The notes under the pieces were generated by a model, which saw only the letters and a list, made by a program, of their open reading frames with translations, did not search any database and was not told the origin of the DNA. Both the position numbers and the translations under genes were made by a program. Source: Cyclobacteriaceae bacterium (GTDB taxonomy: Bacteria; Bacteroidota; Bacteroidia; Cytophagales; Cyclobacteriaceae). Taken from it: a stretch of DNA of 64,000 nt. This document shows, piece by piece, positions 54,055-63,523 of the stretch. Location of the stretch: positions 1 through 64,000 of the forward strand of contig JANQPQ010000009.1 in the NCBI GenBank assembly GCA_028285445.1, read 5' to 3'. How positions within the stretch are numbered: the stretch's first letter is position 1; the number at the start of each line of letters is the position of its first letter.

Positions 54055-55557
54055 TTGAGAACAGTTATCACCATAGCAACCCTCCTATTTTCGCTTTCTC
54101 TGGCCTATGCACAGATCAAAACTTCAGTTCAACTTTCTGACAAAACTAACAAGGCCATTAACCAGGTTAAGGGTGGCATTGACAAGGGCAAGAAACTGAG
54201 CAAGGATGCCCGCAAACTGAAAAAACTTAACAAGAAGGAGCGCCGCAAGCAAATGAAGGAGCTCAAGGCTCAGCTTAAGCATCGCTCTGATAGTATGCGC
54301 AGTTTGCTTAAGCAACGAGATAAGTGGTTCGAACAAAAACAGGCAACCAAAGTCGGTGAGCAAATACCGGAGGAGATCACCCTTGGCACAGATCAAATTG
54401 ATCAGATAAACGGTGAGATTGACAAACTCAACCAGGAACTTGCCAAATACTCGGGTGAGTATGGCGAGTACCTACAGAAATTTGAAAAGATAAAGTCGTA
54501 TAAGGATCTTGACAAGTTAAGCAAAGACCTTGAAAGTCAATCGTTGCAATTTAACGAGGTGCAAGAGCTACAAGACCGCACCAAGAACATAGAAGAGTTC
54601 AATAAGCTGGTTGAAGAGATGAAAGCACCCAAGGAGTTGGGCGATCTCAAAAGCCTGCAAGGTGTTGAAGGTTTGGAGGGTCTCAAGGAACTTGACGGCC
54701 TAAAGGAGATGAGTGAACTGAATGATCTCAAAGACATTCAGGACCTATCTCAGCTTAAAGACATTGAGGGTATGCCAGAGGATTTGAAGATTCCAGGCGA
54801 AATTCCCCAGGATGTGCAATTAGGAGAAGGAAAAGATCTGCAGGAAAAACTGGACAATACTGTATCTGGTCAAACAGACAAGCTAAAGAACCAGGCCAGT
54901 AAATATCAGAACAAAGAATTTCTAAAAAAGCAATTGCAGGCCAAAGCAAAAAATCTGGCAAACAAACACTTTACACAGCACAAAGACAAGTTGAAGGTGG
55001 CACACGAAAAAATGGCCAAACTTAAGAAGAAGTACTCCGTAGTACCTTCTTCGAAAGACCTGTCAACCGCCAAAAAAATCAACTCGCTGGAAGATGAGCC
55101 CTTCAAAGACAGACTTGCCATCGGAGGCAACCTGCAGATCCAACAGGGCGAGCCCATTAAAATTGACTTCTCCCCTACTATTGGCTACAAATTCAATAAG
55201 CAATTTGTGATGGGATTCGGAGGAACTTATCGTACTACCTTTGGCAAAAGGAACCCGCAGATTGTTAACCAGGTTGCTGATGAGGTCATGGGCTACCGCA
55301 CTTATGTCGATTACAAAGCCTACAAAAGTTACTCAATACATGCGGAGTACGAGGATCTCCTAACTGATATCATGGATCAGACCGGAGATGTAATAGGACA
55401 AAAATGGAAGAAGGGAGCCTTACTTGGAATCGGCAAATCTTACAACTTCGTAAAGGGTGTTAGGGGCCAGATGTTGCTGATGTATAACTTCCTTCATGAC
55501 GATGAAAGTCCACACCAAAGACCACTAGTTGTGCGCTTCGGCTTCGAACTTAAGTAA
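54055..55557 (+). CDS. Coiled-coil protein with Leu/Gly repeats and barrel-like end
   Basis: A 500-residue protein; the start is a TTG since an in-frame stop lies at 54043 and the signal peptide (RTVITIATLLFSLSLAYAQ) begins right there. Residues 25-190 are Lys/Glu-rich coiled coil. Residues 195-243 hold a repeat of about six residues, 'L-x-x-(L/V)-x-G/E' (GVEGLEGLKELDGLKEMS). Residues 265-330 are again helical and basic. The last 150 residues (LAIGGNLQIQQGEPIKIDFS ... VVRFGFELK) look like a small outer-membrane barrel with the family-typical 'G-x-T-Y' strand ends. I do not recognise the family. Link to the Rhs genes upstream is by position only. Confidence 0.6.
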   Translation: MRTVITIATLLFSLSLAYAQIKTSVQLSDKTNKAINQVKGGIDKGKKLSKDARKLKKLNKKERRKQMKELKAQLKHRSDSMRSLLKQRDKWFEQKQATKVGEQIPEEITLGTDQIDQINGEIDKLNQELAKYSGEYGEYLQKFEKIKSYKDLDKLSKDLESQSLQFNEVQELQDRTKNIEEFNKLVEEMKAPKELGDLKSLQGVEGLEGLKELDGLKEMSELNDLKDIQDLSQLKDIEGMPEDLKIPGEIPQDVQLGEGKDLQEKLDNTVSGQTDKLKNQASKYQNKEFLKKQLQAKAKNLANKHFTQHKDKLKVAHEKMAKLKKKYSVVPSSKDLSTAKKINSLEDEPFKDRLAIGGNLQIQQGEPIKIDFSPTIGYKFNKQFVMGFGGTYRTTFGKRNPQIVNQVADEVMGYRTYVDYKAYKSYSIHAEYEDLLTDIMDQTGDVIGQKWKKGALLGIGKSYNFVKGVRGQMLLMYNFLHDDESPHQRPLVVRFGFELK

Positions 55558-55639
55558 AACTCCAACGTTTTATGAGTAATTACTAACCTTCCATCACCAG
55601 ATTGTAGGCCAATTCAGTTCAGTAAAAAGAGTATTGAAA

Positions 55640-55981
55640 CTACGCTACTTCTGAAAGAGCATCCTTGATGGCATCAACACTAACCCCCAAGTGAGAAGTA
55701 TGAAAAATCACCGTGCCATCTTTAACCAATAATATCTGCGGCGATTCATGCCGAACCTGGAAGGTTTCAGCAACCTTGTTCGACACATCCCGATGTGAAA
55801 GCAAATCCAGATAGTAGACGTCCAGGTCTTCATCCAAATCCCAGTTTCGCTCTAATCTCATTTTTGCCATAGCACTTACACCACAGGTAGTACTATGCTT
55901 GTAAATAACCAGCGGCTTATTGCCCGATTCCTCAATAACCTGATCTATACCTTCAATTGTATCTAATACTTTCCAGTTCAT
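55640..55981 (-). CDS. ytxJ: Bacillithiol-associated redox protein YtxJ
   Basis: A 113-residue thioredoxin-fold protein of the YtxJ (DUF2847) family: YKHSTTCGVSAMAKMRLERN with a single catalytic Cys33, then DVYYLDLLSHRDVSNKVAE and the cis-Pro segment VRHESPQILLVKDG. YtxJ is thought to be a monothiol bacilliredoxin that removes bacillithiol from proteins, so this genome probably makes bacillithiol. It is the last gene of a minus-strand run beginning at the Rieske-ThDP gene, 62 bases after its upstream neighbour. Confidence 0.88.
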   Translation of the reverse strand: MNWKVLDTIEGIDQVIEESGNKPLVIYKHSTTCGVSAMAKMRLERNWDLDEDLDVYYLDLLSHRDVSNKVAETFQVRHESPQILLVKDGTVIFHTSHLGVSVDAIKDALSEVA

Positions 55982-56043
55982 AATTCAATGCCTTAACTTC
56001 ACCCTAACACCATTCCGGATGAAAAAGTTGTTCAAAACTAAAA

Positions 56044-56373
56044 TTACTGGGGAAATTTTTGAATACTGATAAGAGGATGTTGCTGAGGAACCGCCACTCT
56101 AAACCAGATAAAGGGAAAGATGGGGTTGGGCAAAAAGTACTTCCATCCCAGGAACTTGTCTTTTTTGCCATCACTTCTTTCAAAATTAAGCCAGACATAC
56201 AGGAACTTATAGGGACACAACCCCGGAACATAGCTCAGCTTGAAACCCTTGGTTTTTAGAAACTTCCTGGATATGTAATAATTACCTTCGAATGGCATCA
56301 TTCCCCAACCTTGCGGTCCTTCAGCCAGTAACTGGCCAGTCTCTGCATGAGAAATGGAAATAATCTTATTCAA
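56044..56373 (-). CDS. Small protein, DUF427-like
   Basis: The 109-residue product contains ISHAETGQLLAEGPQGWGM, FEGNYYISRKFLKTKGFK and PGLCPYKFLYVWLNFE: the order of 'G.v.A', an 'EG..Y' strand and 'CP.K' resembles DUF427. The remainder (KYFLPNPIFPFIWFRVAVPQ) is hydrophobic and aromatic. Enzymatic role unknown. It begins one base from the stop of the antiporter gene, so the two are probably translationally coupled. Confidence 0.5.
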   Translation of the reverse strand: MNKIISISHAETGQLLAEGPQGWGMMPFEGNYYISRKFLKTKGFKLSYVPGLCPYKFLYVWLNFERSDGKKDKFLGWKYFLPNPIFPFIWFRVAVPQQHPLISIQKFPQ

Positions 56374-56374
56374 G

Positions 56375-57619
56375 TCAGCTACCCTCTCCCAGTTTCATTT
56401 TTCGCACCATCGATTTTATACTCAACCCCTGTATTACTATGCTGAAAACTACTACGCAGTAAGTTATAAATACGATGAGGTCTTTGTGAAGATCAGGTGT
56501 AAGGGTAAGAGCTAGTGCCACGGAAATGCCACCTCTTAGTCCACCCCAGGTCAACACGGCAATGGTCTTTGTCGATGACTGATCCGTATGTTTCAGCAAT
56601 GAAAATGGGATGGCTACCGAGACTGTTCTGGCTATCAGGACGATTACAATACCGAACAATCCGGCACTGATAAAACTGAATTCGAAATTTAAAACAAGTA
56701 TTTCCAAGCCAATCAATACGAAAAGTACTGCGTTGAGAATTTCATCGAGCATTTCCCAGAAGTTCTCGATAAAAGCCCTGGAGTTTTTCAAGACCATTTC
56801 AGATCGAAGCTTATTGCCAATCATTAGTCCGGCTACCACCATAGCCAAAGGGCCGGAAACCCCAATGATTGAAGCCAGAGAATAACCTCCTGCACAAATG
56901 GCAATTGTTATTAAAACCTCAATTTTAGCATCATCGCTAACGGACTTGATCATGCGATAACCTACCCAGCCCAGAATCAGCCCATAGGCCACGCCGCCAA
57001 CTGCTTCCACACCGAAAATCTCAAGAATATGTACCGCCTCGAAATGCTCGACTCCCGTCTGGGCAATCATCAGAATACTGACAAAAACAACAACGCCTAC
57101 ACCATCATTAAACAACGATTCTCCCGCAATTTTAAGCTCAAGACTCTTGCTAACCTTGGCTTCTTTCAAAATGGCTAAAACCGCTATGGGGTCGGTAGGT
57201 GATATCAATGCCCCAAACAGAAGGCAGTGAATAAATGGAATTGGCATCTTTAGCAACATCAACACTACGTATAGCAAGCCCCCTACTACAAATGTCGAAA
57301 TCACTACGCCCAGCGTTGCAAATAGTAAAACTGGCTTAGTCTCCCTCTTAAGTTCCTTTATATCTACATGAATGGCCCCTGCAAATAGTAAGAAGCTCAG
57401 CATTATATCAAGGAGGATTTCCCTGAAGTCCAGGTTAATCACTACCTGGCAAGCCTGGTGAAACAGATCAATGTAATAGAGTTCCAGAAAGCCCATCGGC
57501 ACCGATACCAAAATGGCCAGTATCATTAAGCCAATGGTGCTCGGCAGCTTCAGCAGCTTATGATTTATGTAGCTGAAAAGTGCAGCAATCGAGAGAATAA
57601 GTGTGAATGATTGAAACAT
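56375..57619 (-). CDS. CPA1-type Na+/H+ antiporter (NhaP-like)
   Basis: The 414-residue membrane protein has about twelve transmembrane segments. Family motifs are clear: [19 protein letters not shown] (the TDP unwound helix), [16 protein letters not shown] with the ion-binding N-D pair, and [15 protein letters not shown]. It exchanges cytoplasmic Na+ (or K+) for protons, contributing to pH and salt tolerance, consistent with a marine habitat. It starts 16 bases after the Rieske-ThDP gene and is followed one base later by the DUF427-like gene. Confidence 0.92.
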   Translation of the reverse strand: MFQSFTLILSIAALFSYINHKLLKLPSTIGLMILAILVSVPMGFLELYYIDLFHQACQVVINLDFREILLDIMLSFLLFAGAIHVDIKELKRETKPVLLFATLGVVISTFVVGGLLYVVLMLLKMPIPFIHCLLFGALISPTDPIAVLAILKEAKVSKSLELKIAGESLFNDGVGVVVFVSILMIAQTGVEHFEAVHILEIFGVEAVGGVAYGLILGWVGYRMIKSVSDDAKIEVLITIAICAGGYSLASIIGVSGPLAMVVAGLMIGNKLRSEMVLKNSRAFIENFWEMLDEILNAVLFVLIGLEILVLNFEFSFISAGLFGIVIVLIARTVSVAIPFSLLKHTDQSSTKTIAVLTWGGLRGGISVALALTLTPDLHKDLIVFITYCVVVFSIVIQGLSIKSMVRKMKLGEGS

Positions 57620-57635
57620 TAATTGGTGTCTTCTA

Positions 57636-59588
57636 TCAAATCAGGCTAACATCTGCCATCACCTCCAGTAATGCGGTGCCGTCATGTTCCAGTACCTTTT
57701 GCATAGCAGCTTCAAGCTCAGATTTTTCCGTAACCCTTATTCCCAGCGCCCCACAGCTAGTTGCGAAGTCAGCAAAATGGGGATTGTGTAGTGAGGTTTG
57801 CCATACATCAAACTCAGCAGCTCGCTGCTCTTTGGAAATTTTGCCAAGCTCCCCATTGTTGAGCAGTATGTGCTTGATATTCATGCCATATTTCACTGAA
57901 GTATTGATTTCCATGGGGTACTGGCCAAAACCACCATCTCCGGAAACTGACATTACTGGTCTATCATTACCAACGGCTGCCCACGCACCCATAGCAGCTG
58001 GGAAGCCAAACCCAATAGATCCTAAATATCCTGACATAAGCACAGATTGCCCCTTAGGCTCAAAGTATCTTCCAAAAGAATAGGTGTTGTTGCCTACATC
58101 AACCGCTATTACCGCATTATCCGGCACTAGCTTATTCATGGCTTCAAATACTGCCACAGAGCTAATACCCTTTCCGTGGTCATCTTGCATCCGACTCTGT
58201 TTCTCCGCTCTCCACAACTCCCAGCGTTTAGCTACATCCGGGCGTTGATCTACCACGTGAAGGTCCTTACCTTTCAATTGATCAATAAGAATATCTACTG
58301 TTGCTCCCAACTCACCCCAAACGGGGCATTCTACTTTATGAAATTTCGCCAATGCTAATCGATCAAAATCAACCTGGATTGTAGGGATCTTGGGTGTAAT
58401 GCCCGTGTGGTTGGAAAATGATGCTCCAAAGACACAGAGCAAATCGGCCTCATTCATAAACCAAGAGGCAACCGGCGTTCCACTTCGCCCTAACACGCCA
58501 CAACCAAGAGGGTGATGATCTGCAATGAGACCTTTTCCTTTAAAAGTAGTTAGTACCGGTGCGTTGAGCATTTCAGCCAGCTCAGTAATCTTTTCCATGT
58601 TGAACCGGGCGCCGTGCCCAACAATTATAACTGGCCTCTTTGCTTCACTGATCATAGAGATAGCTTTCTCAGTAGCAGCCTTAGATGGCTGTATTTCGTG
58701 ATCGGCTATCCGTAAATCCAAAGTTGCTGCCTTGGCATCCCCCACTTTTTGTATCTGCACTTCGTCGGGAAAAGTGAGGTGAGAAACCTCTCTATTTACA
58801 ATGGCGTGTTTAACAGCCAGAGTCATCAATTCAGCATGTTTACTGTTGGTTTGTACGCGGTGATTAAAATCGGCTACAGCCTCGAAAGCGCTGACCAAGT
58901 CCACTTCCTGGAACGCTCCAGTACCAACAACTTGCGTATCTACTCCGCCTGATAATGCCAGCATCGGGGCTCTATCATTTTTAGCATCCCACATGCCAGT
59001 GTACATATTGGTTGCTCCAGGTCCGGCAATTCCAAAACAGGCTGCGGGTTTGCCAGTAAGCTTTCCGTAAGCGGAAGCAGCAAAGGCTCCAGCGCCTTCA
59101 TGCCTGATTCCGATAAATTTCAGGTTTCCCTTTTCCTCCTGAATTCTCATAGCATCGGCAAAACCCAGATTCGAATGACCCACCATTCCGAATACATGCG
59201 TAACACCACCGTTGACCATGGTCTCTACCATTACATCGGAAACTGTTCTCTCATGAGCATCCTCTTCTTCCACCCCTACATAGATACCATCATCTCGTAC
59301 GTCAACTGGAAAAGTGACGATGCTGTCATCATGAAAACCGGGAGATTGGCCTGTTTGCGGATCGAAGTCCCATCCATGCCAGGGGCATCTCAATAGGCCT
59401 TTTTCTATGGAGCCTTCTCCCAAAGGGCCACCCTGGTGGGGGCATTTGTTATCCAACCCTGAAAATTTACCCTGATGGTGTGTCAGGCAAATACTGATGT
59501 GCTCGGCCGTTACGGTCATTACACGGCCTTCCGGTAGCTCGTTGGCATCATCCAGAACCTTATGCCACTTTATATTTTTGTTGCTCAT
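57636..59588 (-). CDS. Rieske-ThDP fusion, pyruvate-oxidase-like
   Basis: The 650-residue protein joins a Rieske [2Fe-2S] domain (residues 5-105, ligands C49/H51 in CPHQGG and C68/H71 in CPWHGW) to a full thiamine-diphosphate enzyme of the acetolactate synthase / pyruvate oxidase group. In the latter, the activating Glu is in [15 protein letters not shown], the FAD/Rossmann-like middle domain has [12 protein letters not shown], and the ThDP motif runs [12 protein letters not shown] to [12 protein letters not shown]. Such enzymes decarboxylate 2-oxo acids; the Rieske domain suggests direct transfer of electrons to or from the active site. It heads an operon with a Na+/H+ antiporter. Confidence 0.85.
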   Translation of the reverse strand: MSNKNIKWHKVLDDANELPEGRVMTVTAEHISICLTHHQGKFSGLDNKCPHQGGPLGEGSIEKGLLRCPWHGWDFDPQTGQSPGFHDDSIVTFPVDVRDDGIYVGVEEEDAHERTVSDVMVETMVNGGVTHVFGMVGHSNLGFADAMRIQEEKGNLKFIGIRHEGAGAFAASAYGKLTGKPAACFGIAGPGATNMYTGMWDAKNDRAPMLALSGGVDTQVVGTGAFQEVDLVSAFEAVADFNHRVQTNSKHAELMTLAVKHAIVNREVSHLTFPDEVQIQKVGDAKAATLDLRIADHEIQPSKAATEKAISMISEAKRPVIIVGHGARFNMEKITELAEMLNAPVLTTFKGKGLIADHHPLGCGVLGRSGTPVASWFMNEADLLCVFGASFSNHTGITPKIPTIQVDFDRLALAKFHKVECPVWGELGATVDILIDQLKGKDLHVVDQRPDVAKRWELWRAEKQSRMQDDHGKGISSVAVFEAMNKLVPDNAVIAVDVGNNTYSFGRYFEPKGQSVLMSGYLGSIGFGFPAAMGAWAAVGNDRPVMSVSGDGGFGQYPMEINTSVKYGMNIKHILLNNGELGKISKEQRAAEFDVWQTSLHNPHFADFATSCGALGIRVTEKSELEAAMQKVLEHDGTALLEVMADVSLI

Positions 59589-59596
59589 AATTGCAG

Positions 59597-59609
59597 TGTT
59601 AGTCTAACA
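59597..59609. promoter_or_regulatory. 13-bp perfect dyad before the Rieske-ThDP gene
   Basis: TGTTAG and CTAACA flank one T. The dyad is 8 bases upstream of the ATG and next to a near-consensus -7 element on the minus strand (TTAATTTG, 59608-59615). It could be a small operator overlapping the transcript start. Confidence 0.35.
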
Positions 59610-59705
59610 AATTAAGGAAAGAATAGAGAAAGGTGAATGTATCAGGCATTACTTTTCTGTTGCGAAAGTATCACGCATGGAAAGTTTTACTGTTGTAAGT
59701 GACTA

Positions 59706-62700
59706 TTAGAATCTAAAGCCTATTCTGAAGTATGCCAGCGTCTCCTCTTCAGACATCGAAAGGTCTAATCCAATAGTGGTAACATTCAAAGGGGCATACC
59801 ACAGCCCAGCCCCATATCCGTGATGCCACTTATCTGATGTGCCACTGACGGTACTAGGATCAACATCAACCCATACTCTACCGACATCATTAAACAAGGT
59901 AATTCCTACGGTACCCGGGGCTACCCTGTTTTGGAAGTTGAATAGCTTCAGTCTAAGCTCAGTATTATTAAAAGCTTTCGAATCGCCGTAGAATCTGAAC
60001 TTCCGGTAGCCGCGAAGCTCAGTATTACCATCAAGGATCTGGGCCTGATAGAACTCATAATTTCCAAAGTTATGCCCGGCACCAAATCTGGAAGTAAAGG
60101 TGATTTTGTTGGAACCCACACTTGCATAGAAAGCGAAGTCTGTTGAAAGACTGCTGTAGCCGTCGCTCATATCACTAACACCGGCATAGCTGCCTAACCT
60201 GGTATTCCACAGTATGCCGCGACTTGCCAAACCTTTGCTATCCCTGGTATCAACATTCAGATTGATTTCACCGCCGAAGAAGGTCTTCCAGTCATAAAGG
60301 TCTGTTCTGCCATTGGTATTAATTTCATTGAGTATAAATCGGTCTTCCCCATCATAATCATCATCTACCTGAAACGCCTGAAAATGAGGACCAAAGCTCA
60401 AACTTACCTTTGGGTTAAACCTTTTCTCCAACTGGGTTCTTGCCGAATAGTGCAAAAACCTGGTACGGTAGAAATCAATGGTTCTGTCTACGTTAAAGTT
60501 GTCTTCAGCATTTTGATCAAAATTCGATTCGTTGCCAATTCCAAAGTAGTTGGTAACAGAGTTTGGTGATAAAGCTCGTAAACCCAGTTTGAAGTTGAAT
60601 GGGCCAACGGCTTCTGTAAAAGTGGCATTATAGGTAAAATCGAAGGAAGCGGTAGCCAATGCCACACTTCCCATAAACAGGTGACTACTTTTGAAAGGCT
60701 CCTTTCTGAAGCCGTGATTAGTGAATAGAAAACCTCCACCCAAAAAGAGGCCATCATCAGCGTCAATTTTGCCCACAACCAAAGGAATCAACTTATCATA
60801 CTTGAATTCCTTTCTGATATAATCATTATTGCCTGGCTTGTCTGAAGTTAGGTCTTTAGCTTCCTTTCCGAGATTAAGCGTGGCGCCACCTTCCTTATCA
60901 TAGACCCGTGTTTTCTTACTGGCTCCCGAAACACTTGAATTATCAGTAATAATGTCCTTACCAGTTCCACCAATTACCCTAATCTTTATGCCCTTATTTA
61001 CAGCACCTTCAATCTCAAACTCATCCTTTCCCTTCAATCCATACAACCGGATCTCCTTTGTTTCACTTCGCTTAAAGGTGCGGTCATACATTAGTTTATC
61101 CTGCTTATTCTTGTTGGTGTTCTTATACATTCGAACGCGTGTATTCTCGTCGTCAAGCCTTTCAACTTTGAAATATTCTTTCTTATTAGAACCCCTAACT
61201 GTTACCGTCTCGGCAAAGAATTCGTATAGCGTATTGGCATACTCAACCAGGTGCCCGCGCTGCGACTTCAACTTAGCAATAATATCCGCCCCTGATTTCT
61301 CATAAATGGGCTGAGGCCACCTGGCCACCGCAGATTCAATAACATTATCTGTGAGATTCCGCTGCAATTCCTCGGCGGCATCGATCCAATCCTGCCTTGA
61401 CAACTCATTCATGAAGTCGCGATCGAAATAGCGTGCATTAAAAACGAATCCCTCGGGGTTTTTGAACTTCATATCATAACCCTGGAATTTCGGCTGAGCC
61501 CACTTACGACCAACTACATTCATGATAGCACCCTGATTAATAAAAAAGGCTTGATCCCTGTCTCTGGGAATGGGGCGATACATTCTTCCTTTTTTCTCTT
61601 TGAATGAAGCCCATCGCCATTGGTCGTCATGTCTATCCCAATCCCCAAGAAACACATCAAACAATCTCGATTTCACTACCCATTTCTGATCCACCCTATT
61701 GTCGTTATCATCATAAATCTTCTCCAACATTTTGATGGTAGAAACTATTTTGTCAGAACCACCAAAATGATCAAATCCTTCCCAGTCTCCGGCGGGCCGC
61801 TCCTCGTATAAATACAACTCCCCGGCATACTTCTCTCGGTACTGACCCAGCCTGGGGTCGTCTGGTAGGTAAACTAACTCCGGGTTGGTGTGGTAGACTC
61901 CTGCCGCATCAGCCATCGGAGGAATCACAAATGCACTATAAGGATGATTCGAGGAAATCTGATCCTTAATAAGATCTGCAGCCACGGTTTGCTTCAACAA
62001 CTCCGGAATTGCTGGTCCTCGTTCAGGATACTTGTCAATTGATCTCAGCACATACTGCTTGCCATCCTTGGCCTCTAGCCTCAGGGAATTTGTGGCGAAC
62101 CCTCCCCCCGGCTTAACAATTGTTAAACCACCACGCTCATTGCCAATATCAAATACGCGGGCTTCAATTTCTGTATTCCAAACATCCCTGTAGTTCCTTC
62201 CAAAAAGCCAATAAGAGCCTGATTTTTTGTTGTACTTTATACTTCCTTTCGCTTTTTGACTCTGTCCTTGGAAATCAATATTGGTATTATCTGCCAGTTG
62301 TGAAGTGCCCACTGCAACCATCTCCAAATCATGGCTGTGCAGTACGTTAGGGCCATTTTTAAACTGCAAGGCGGTTTTGGTGGAAGTAAAACTAAGCTTT
62401 CCATAGCCAGCTTCCGAACTGGCGTATAGCACATCATCGTCATTAGAAACTTTGGATTGCTTGGAAGAAGAACCACTAACCATAAAATGTAGGTCTCCTT
62501 TCTTTATGTACTGAAGAGAGTTATCGTGAGAAGATAAGTGAATAATGTTTGGATGTCGAGCTAGTGCTTTCTCAAACTGTCTGCTAACGATTTTGTAAAG
62601 CGGATGACTAAGGTCTTGTCTACTACCAAGACTTTTGGTGCCATGCACACCTACCGAATGGACTGGATGATGAGTAGCAACTATGACCGTTTTATTTCTG

Positions 62701-63296
62701 TGTAACTCTAAAGATTCTTGTAAGTGATAAAGGAGTTCAGATGGATTCTTAGAATAGCAATCAGATTCAGTTTTAGGCTTATCGTGTGAATGCAGCAACC
62801 ATTGCGTATCAATTACCAGCAAAACAAGGTCCTCTGAGAGCTCAATTTCTTCAGGACCGGGACAACCGCTGCCGGGTAAAAAAATAACACGATCATTTTT
62901 CAAAGAATCTATAAATGCCTGGAACTCTATTATGTTGTGATAGCCGGCCCTGCCGCCGTGGGCCCAGTCTCTTTCTCCGGGGATAAATACTGCTGTACCC
63001 TTGTAGTTATTTAGAATACCAAGTTGTGTATTGATTCTGCTCTCAGCAGCTAACCTGTTGTTACTGGTACTATCTGGCAGGCCAGCTGGGTAGATGTTGT
63101 CACCGAGAAATATCAGGAAGCTATTGTCGCTTTCTTGGGACAACTCGTTGCCCAACGCCTGCAATACGGATGTATTTTCGGTGGCACCAGCATCGCCCAA
63201 AAAAAATACCGACTGAGAGGATTGAGAATAACCAATGCTTGTGGAGAAAACTACTACAAGTCCAAGTTGTATTGGAAGCTTGAAAATCTTACGCAT
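59706..63296 (-). CDS. Metallophosphoesterase / kinase-like / outer-membrane barrel
   Basis: A 1196-residue exported protein (signal peptide to about residue 24, IGYSQ). Residues 28-340 are a calcineurin-like phosphoesterase: GDAG (D35), LGDNIYP (D66, N67), ATHHPVHS (H209, H210) and SSHDNS (H257). Residues 390-690 contain features of atypical kinases: a Gly-rich loop PGGGFATNSLRL, VLRSIDK, GDWDRHDDQW (D552/D554/H556) and IPRDRDQAFF (D579/D581). From about 800 on it is an Omp85/BamA-like barrel (GGGFLFTNHGFR, FGAGHNFGNYEFYQ, YFRIGFRF terminus). It stands alone on the minus strand, upstream of the Rieske-ThDP operon. Function unknown; enzyme domains should face the periplasm or cell surface. 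Confidence 0.8.
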   Translation of the reverse strand: MRKIFKLPIQLGLVVVFSTSIGYSQSSQSVFFLGDAGATENTSVLQALGNELSQESDNSFLIFLGDNIYPAGLPDSTSNNRLAAESRINTQLGILNNYKGTAVFIPGERDWAHGGRAGYHNIIEFQAFIDSLKNDRVIFLPGSGCPGPEEIELSEDLVLLVIDTQWLLHSHDKPKTESDCYSKNPSELLYHLQESLELHRNKTVIVATHHPVHSVGVHGTKSLGSRQDLSHPLYKIVSRQFEKALARHPNIIHLSSHDNSLQYIKKGDLHFMVSGSSSKQSKVSNDDDVLYASSEAGYGKLSFTSTKTALQFKNGPNVLHSHDLEMVAVGTSQLADNTNIDFQGQSQKAKGSIKYNKKSGSYWLFGRNYRDVWNTEIEARVFDIGNERGGLTIVKPGGGFATNSLRLEAKDGKQYVLRSIDKYPERGPAIPELLKQTVAADLIKDQISSNHPYSAFVIPPMADAAGVYHTNPELVYLPDDPRLGQYREKYAGELYLYEERPAGDWEGFDHFGGSDKIVSTIKMLEKIYDDNDNRVDQKWVVKSRLFDVFLGDWDRHDDQWRWASFKEKKGRMYRPIPRDRDQAFFINQGAIMNVVGRKWAQPKFQGYDMKFKNPEGFVFNARYFDRDFMNELSRQDWIDAAEELQRNLTDNVIESAVARWPQPIYEKSGADIIAKLKSQRGHLVEYANTLYEFFAETVTVRGSNKKEYFKVERLDDENTRVRMYKNTNKNKQDKLMYDRTFKRSETKEIRLYGLKGKDEFEIEGAVNKGIKIRVIGGTGKDIITDNSSVSGASKKTRVYDKEGGATLNLGKEAKDLTSDKPGNNDYIRKEFKYDKLIPLVVGKIDADDGLFLGGGFLFTNHGFRKEPFKSSHLFMGSVALATASFDFTYNATFTEAVGPFNFKLGLRALSPNSVTNYFGIGNESNFDQNAEDNFNVDRTIDFYRTRFLHYSARTQLEKRFNPKVSLSFGPHFQAFQVDDDYDGEDRFILNEINTNGRTDLYDWKTFFGGEINLNVDTRDSKGLASRGILWNTRLGSYAGVSDMSDGYSSLSTDFAFYASVGSNKITFTSRFGAGHNFGNYEFYQAQILDGNTELRGYRKFRFYGDSKAFNNTELRLKLFNFQNRVAPGTVGITLFNDVGRVWVDVDPSTVSGTSDKWHHGYGAGLWYAPLNVTTIGLDLSMSEEETLAYFRIGFRF

Positions 63297-63523
63297 ACCC
63301 GTTTGGAGTTTAGTACAGCTATCAAATGAAGATAGAACGAATCAATAACAATTAAAAAGAACTAAATTATCAATTTTAACCCAAGAAAGAGCCTTCGGCT
63401 GTAAACTAGAATACATCCTGCCCTTGGATTGGTTTCCAAGCATTTCCATATATTAATATTTGGCAACCCTTTCATCGATTTTTTTCATTTTGCTTTGATT
63501 CCTAGCCACCCTAATTTGGAGAT

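Noticed and set aside
59610-59705. Terminator after the metallophosphoesterase gene
   Set aside because: ACTTT and AAAGT can pair around 59650-59672, but the stem is only five bases and no T run follows on the minus strand.
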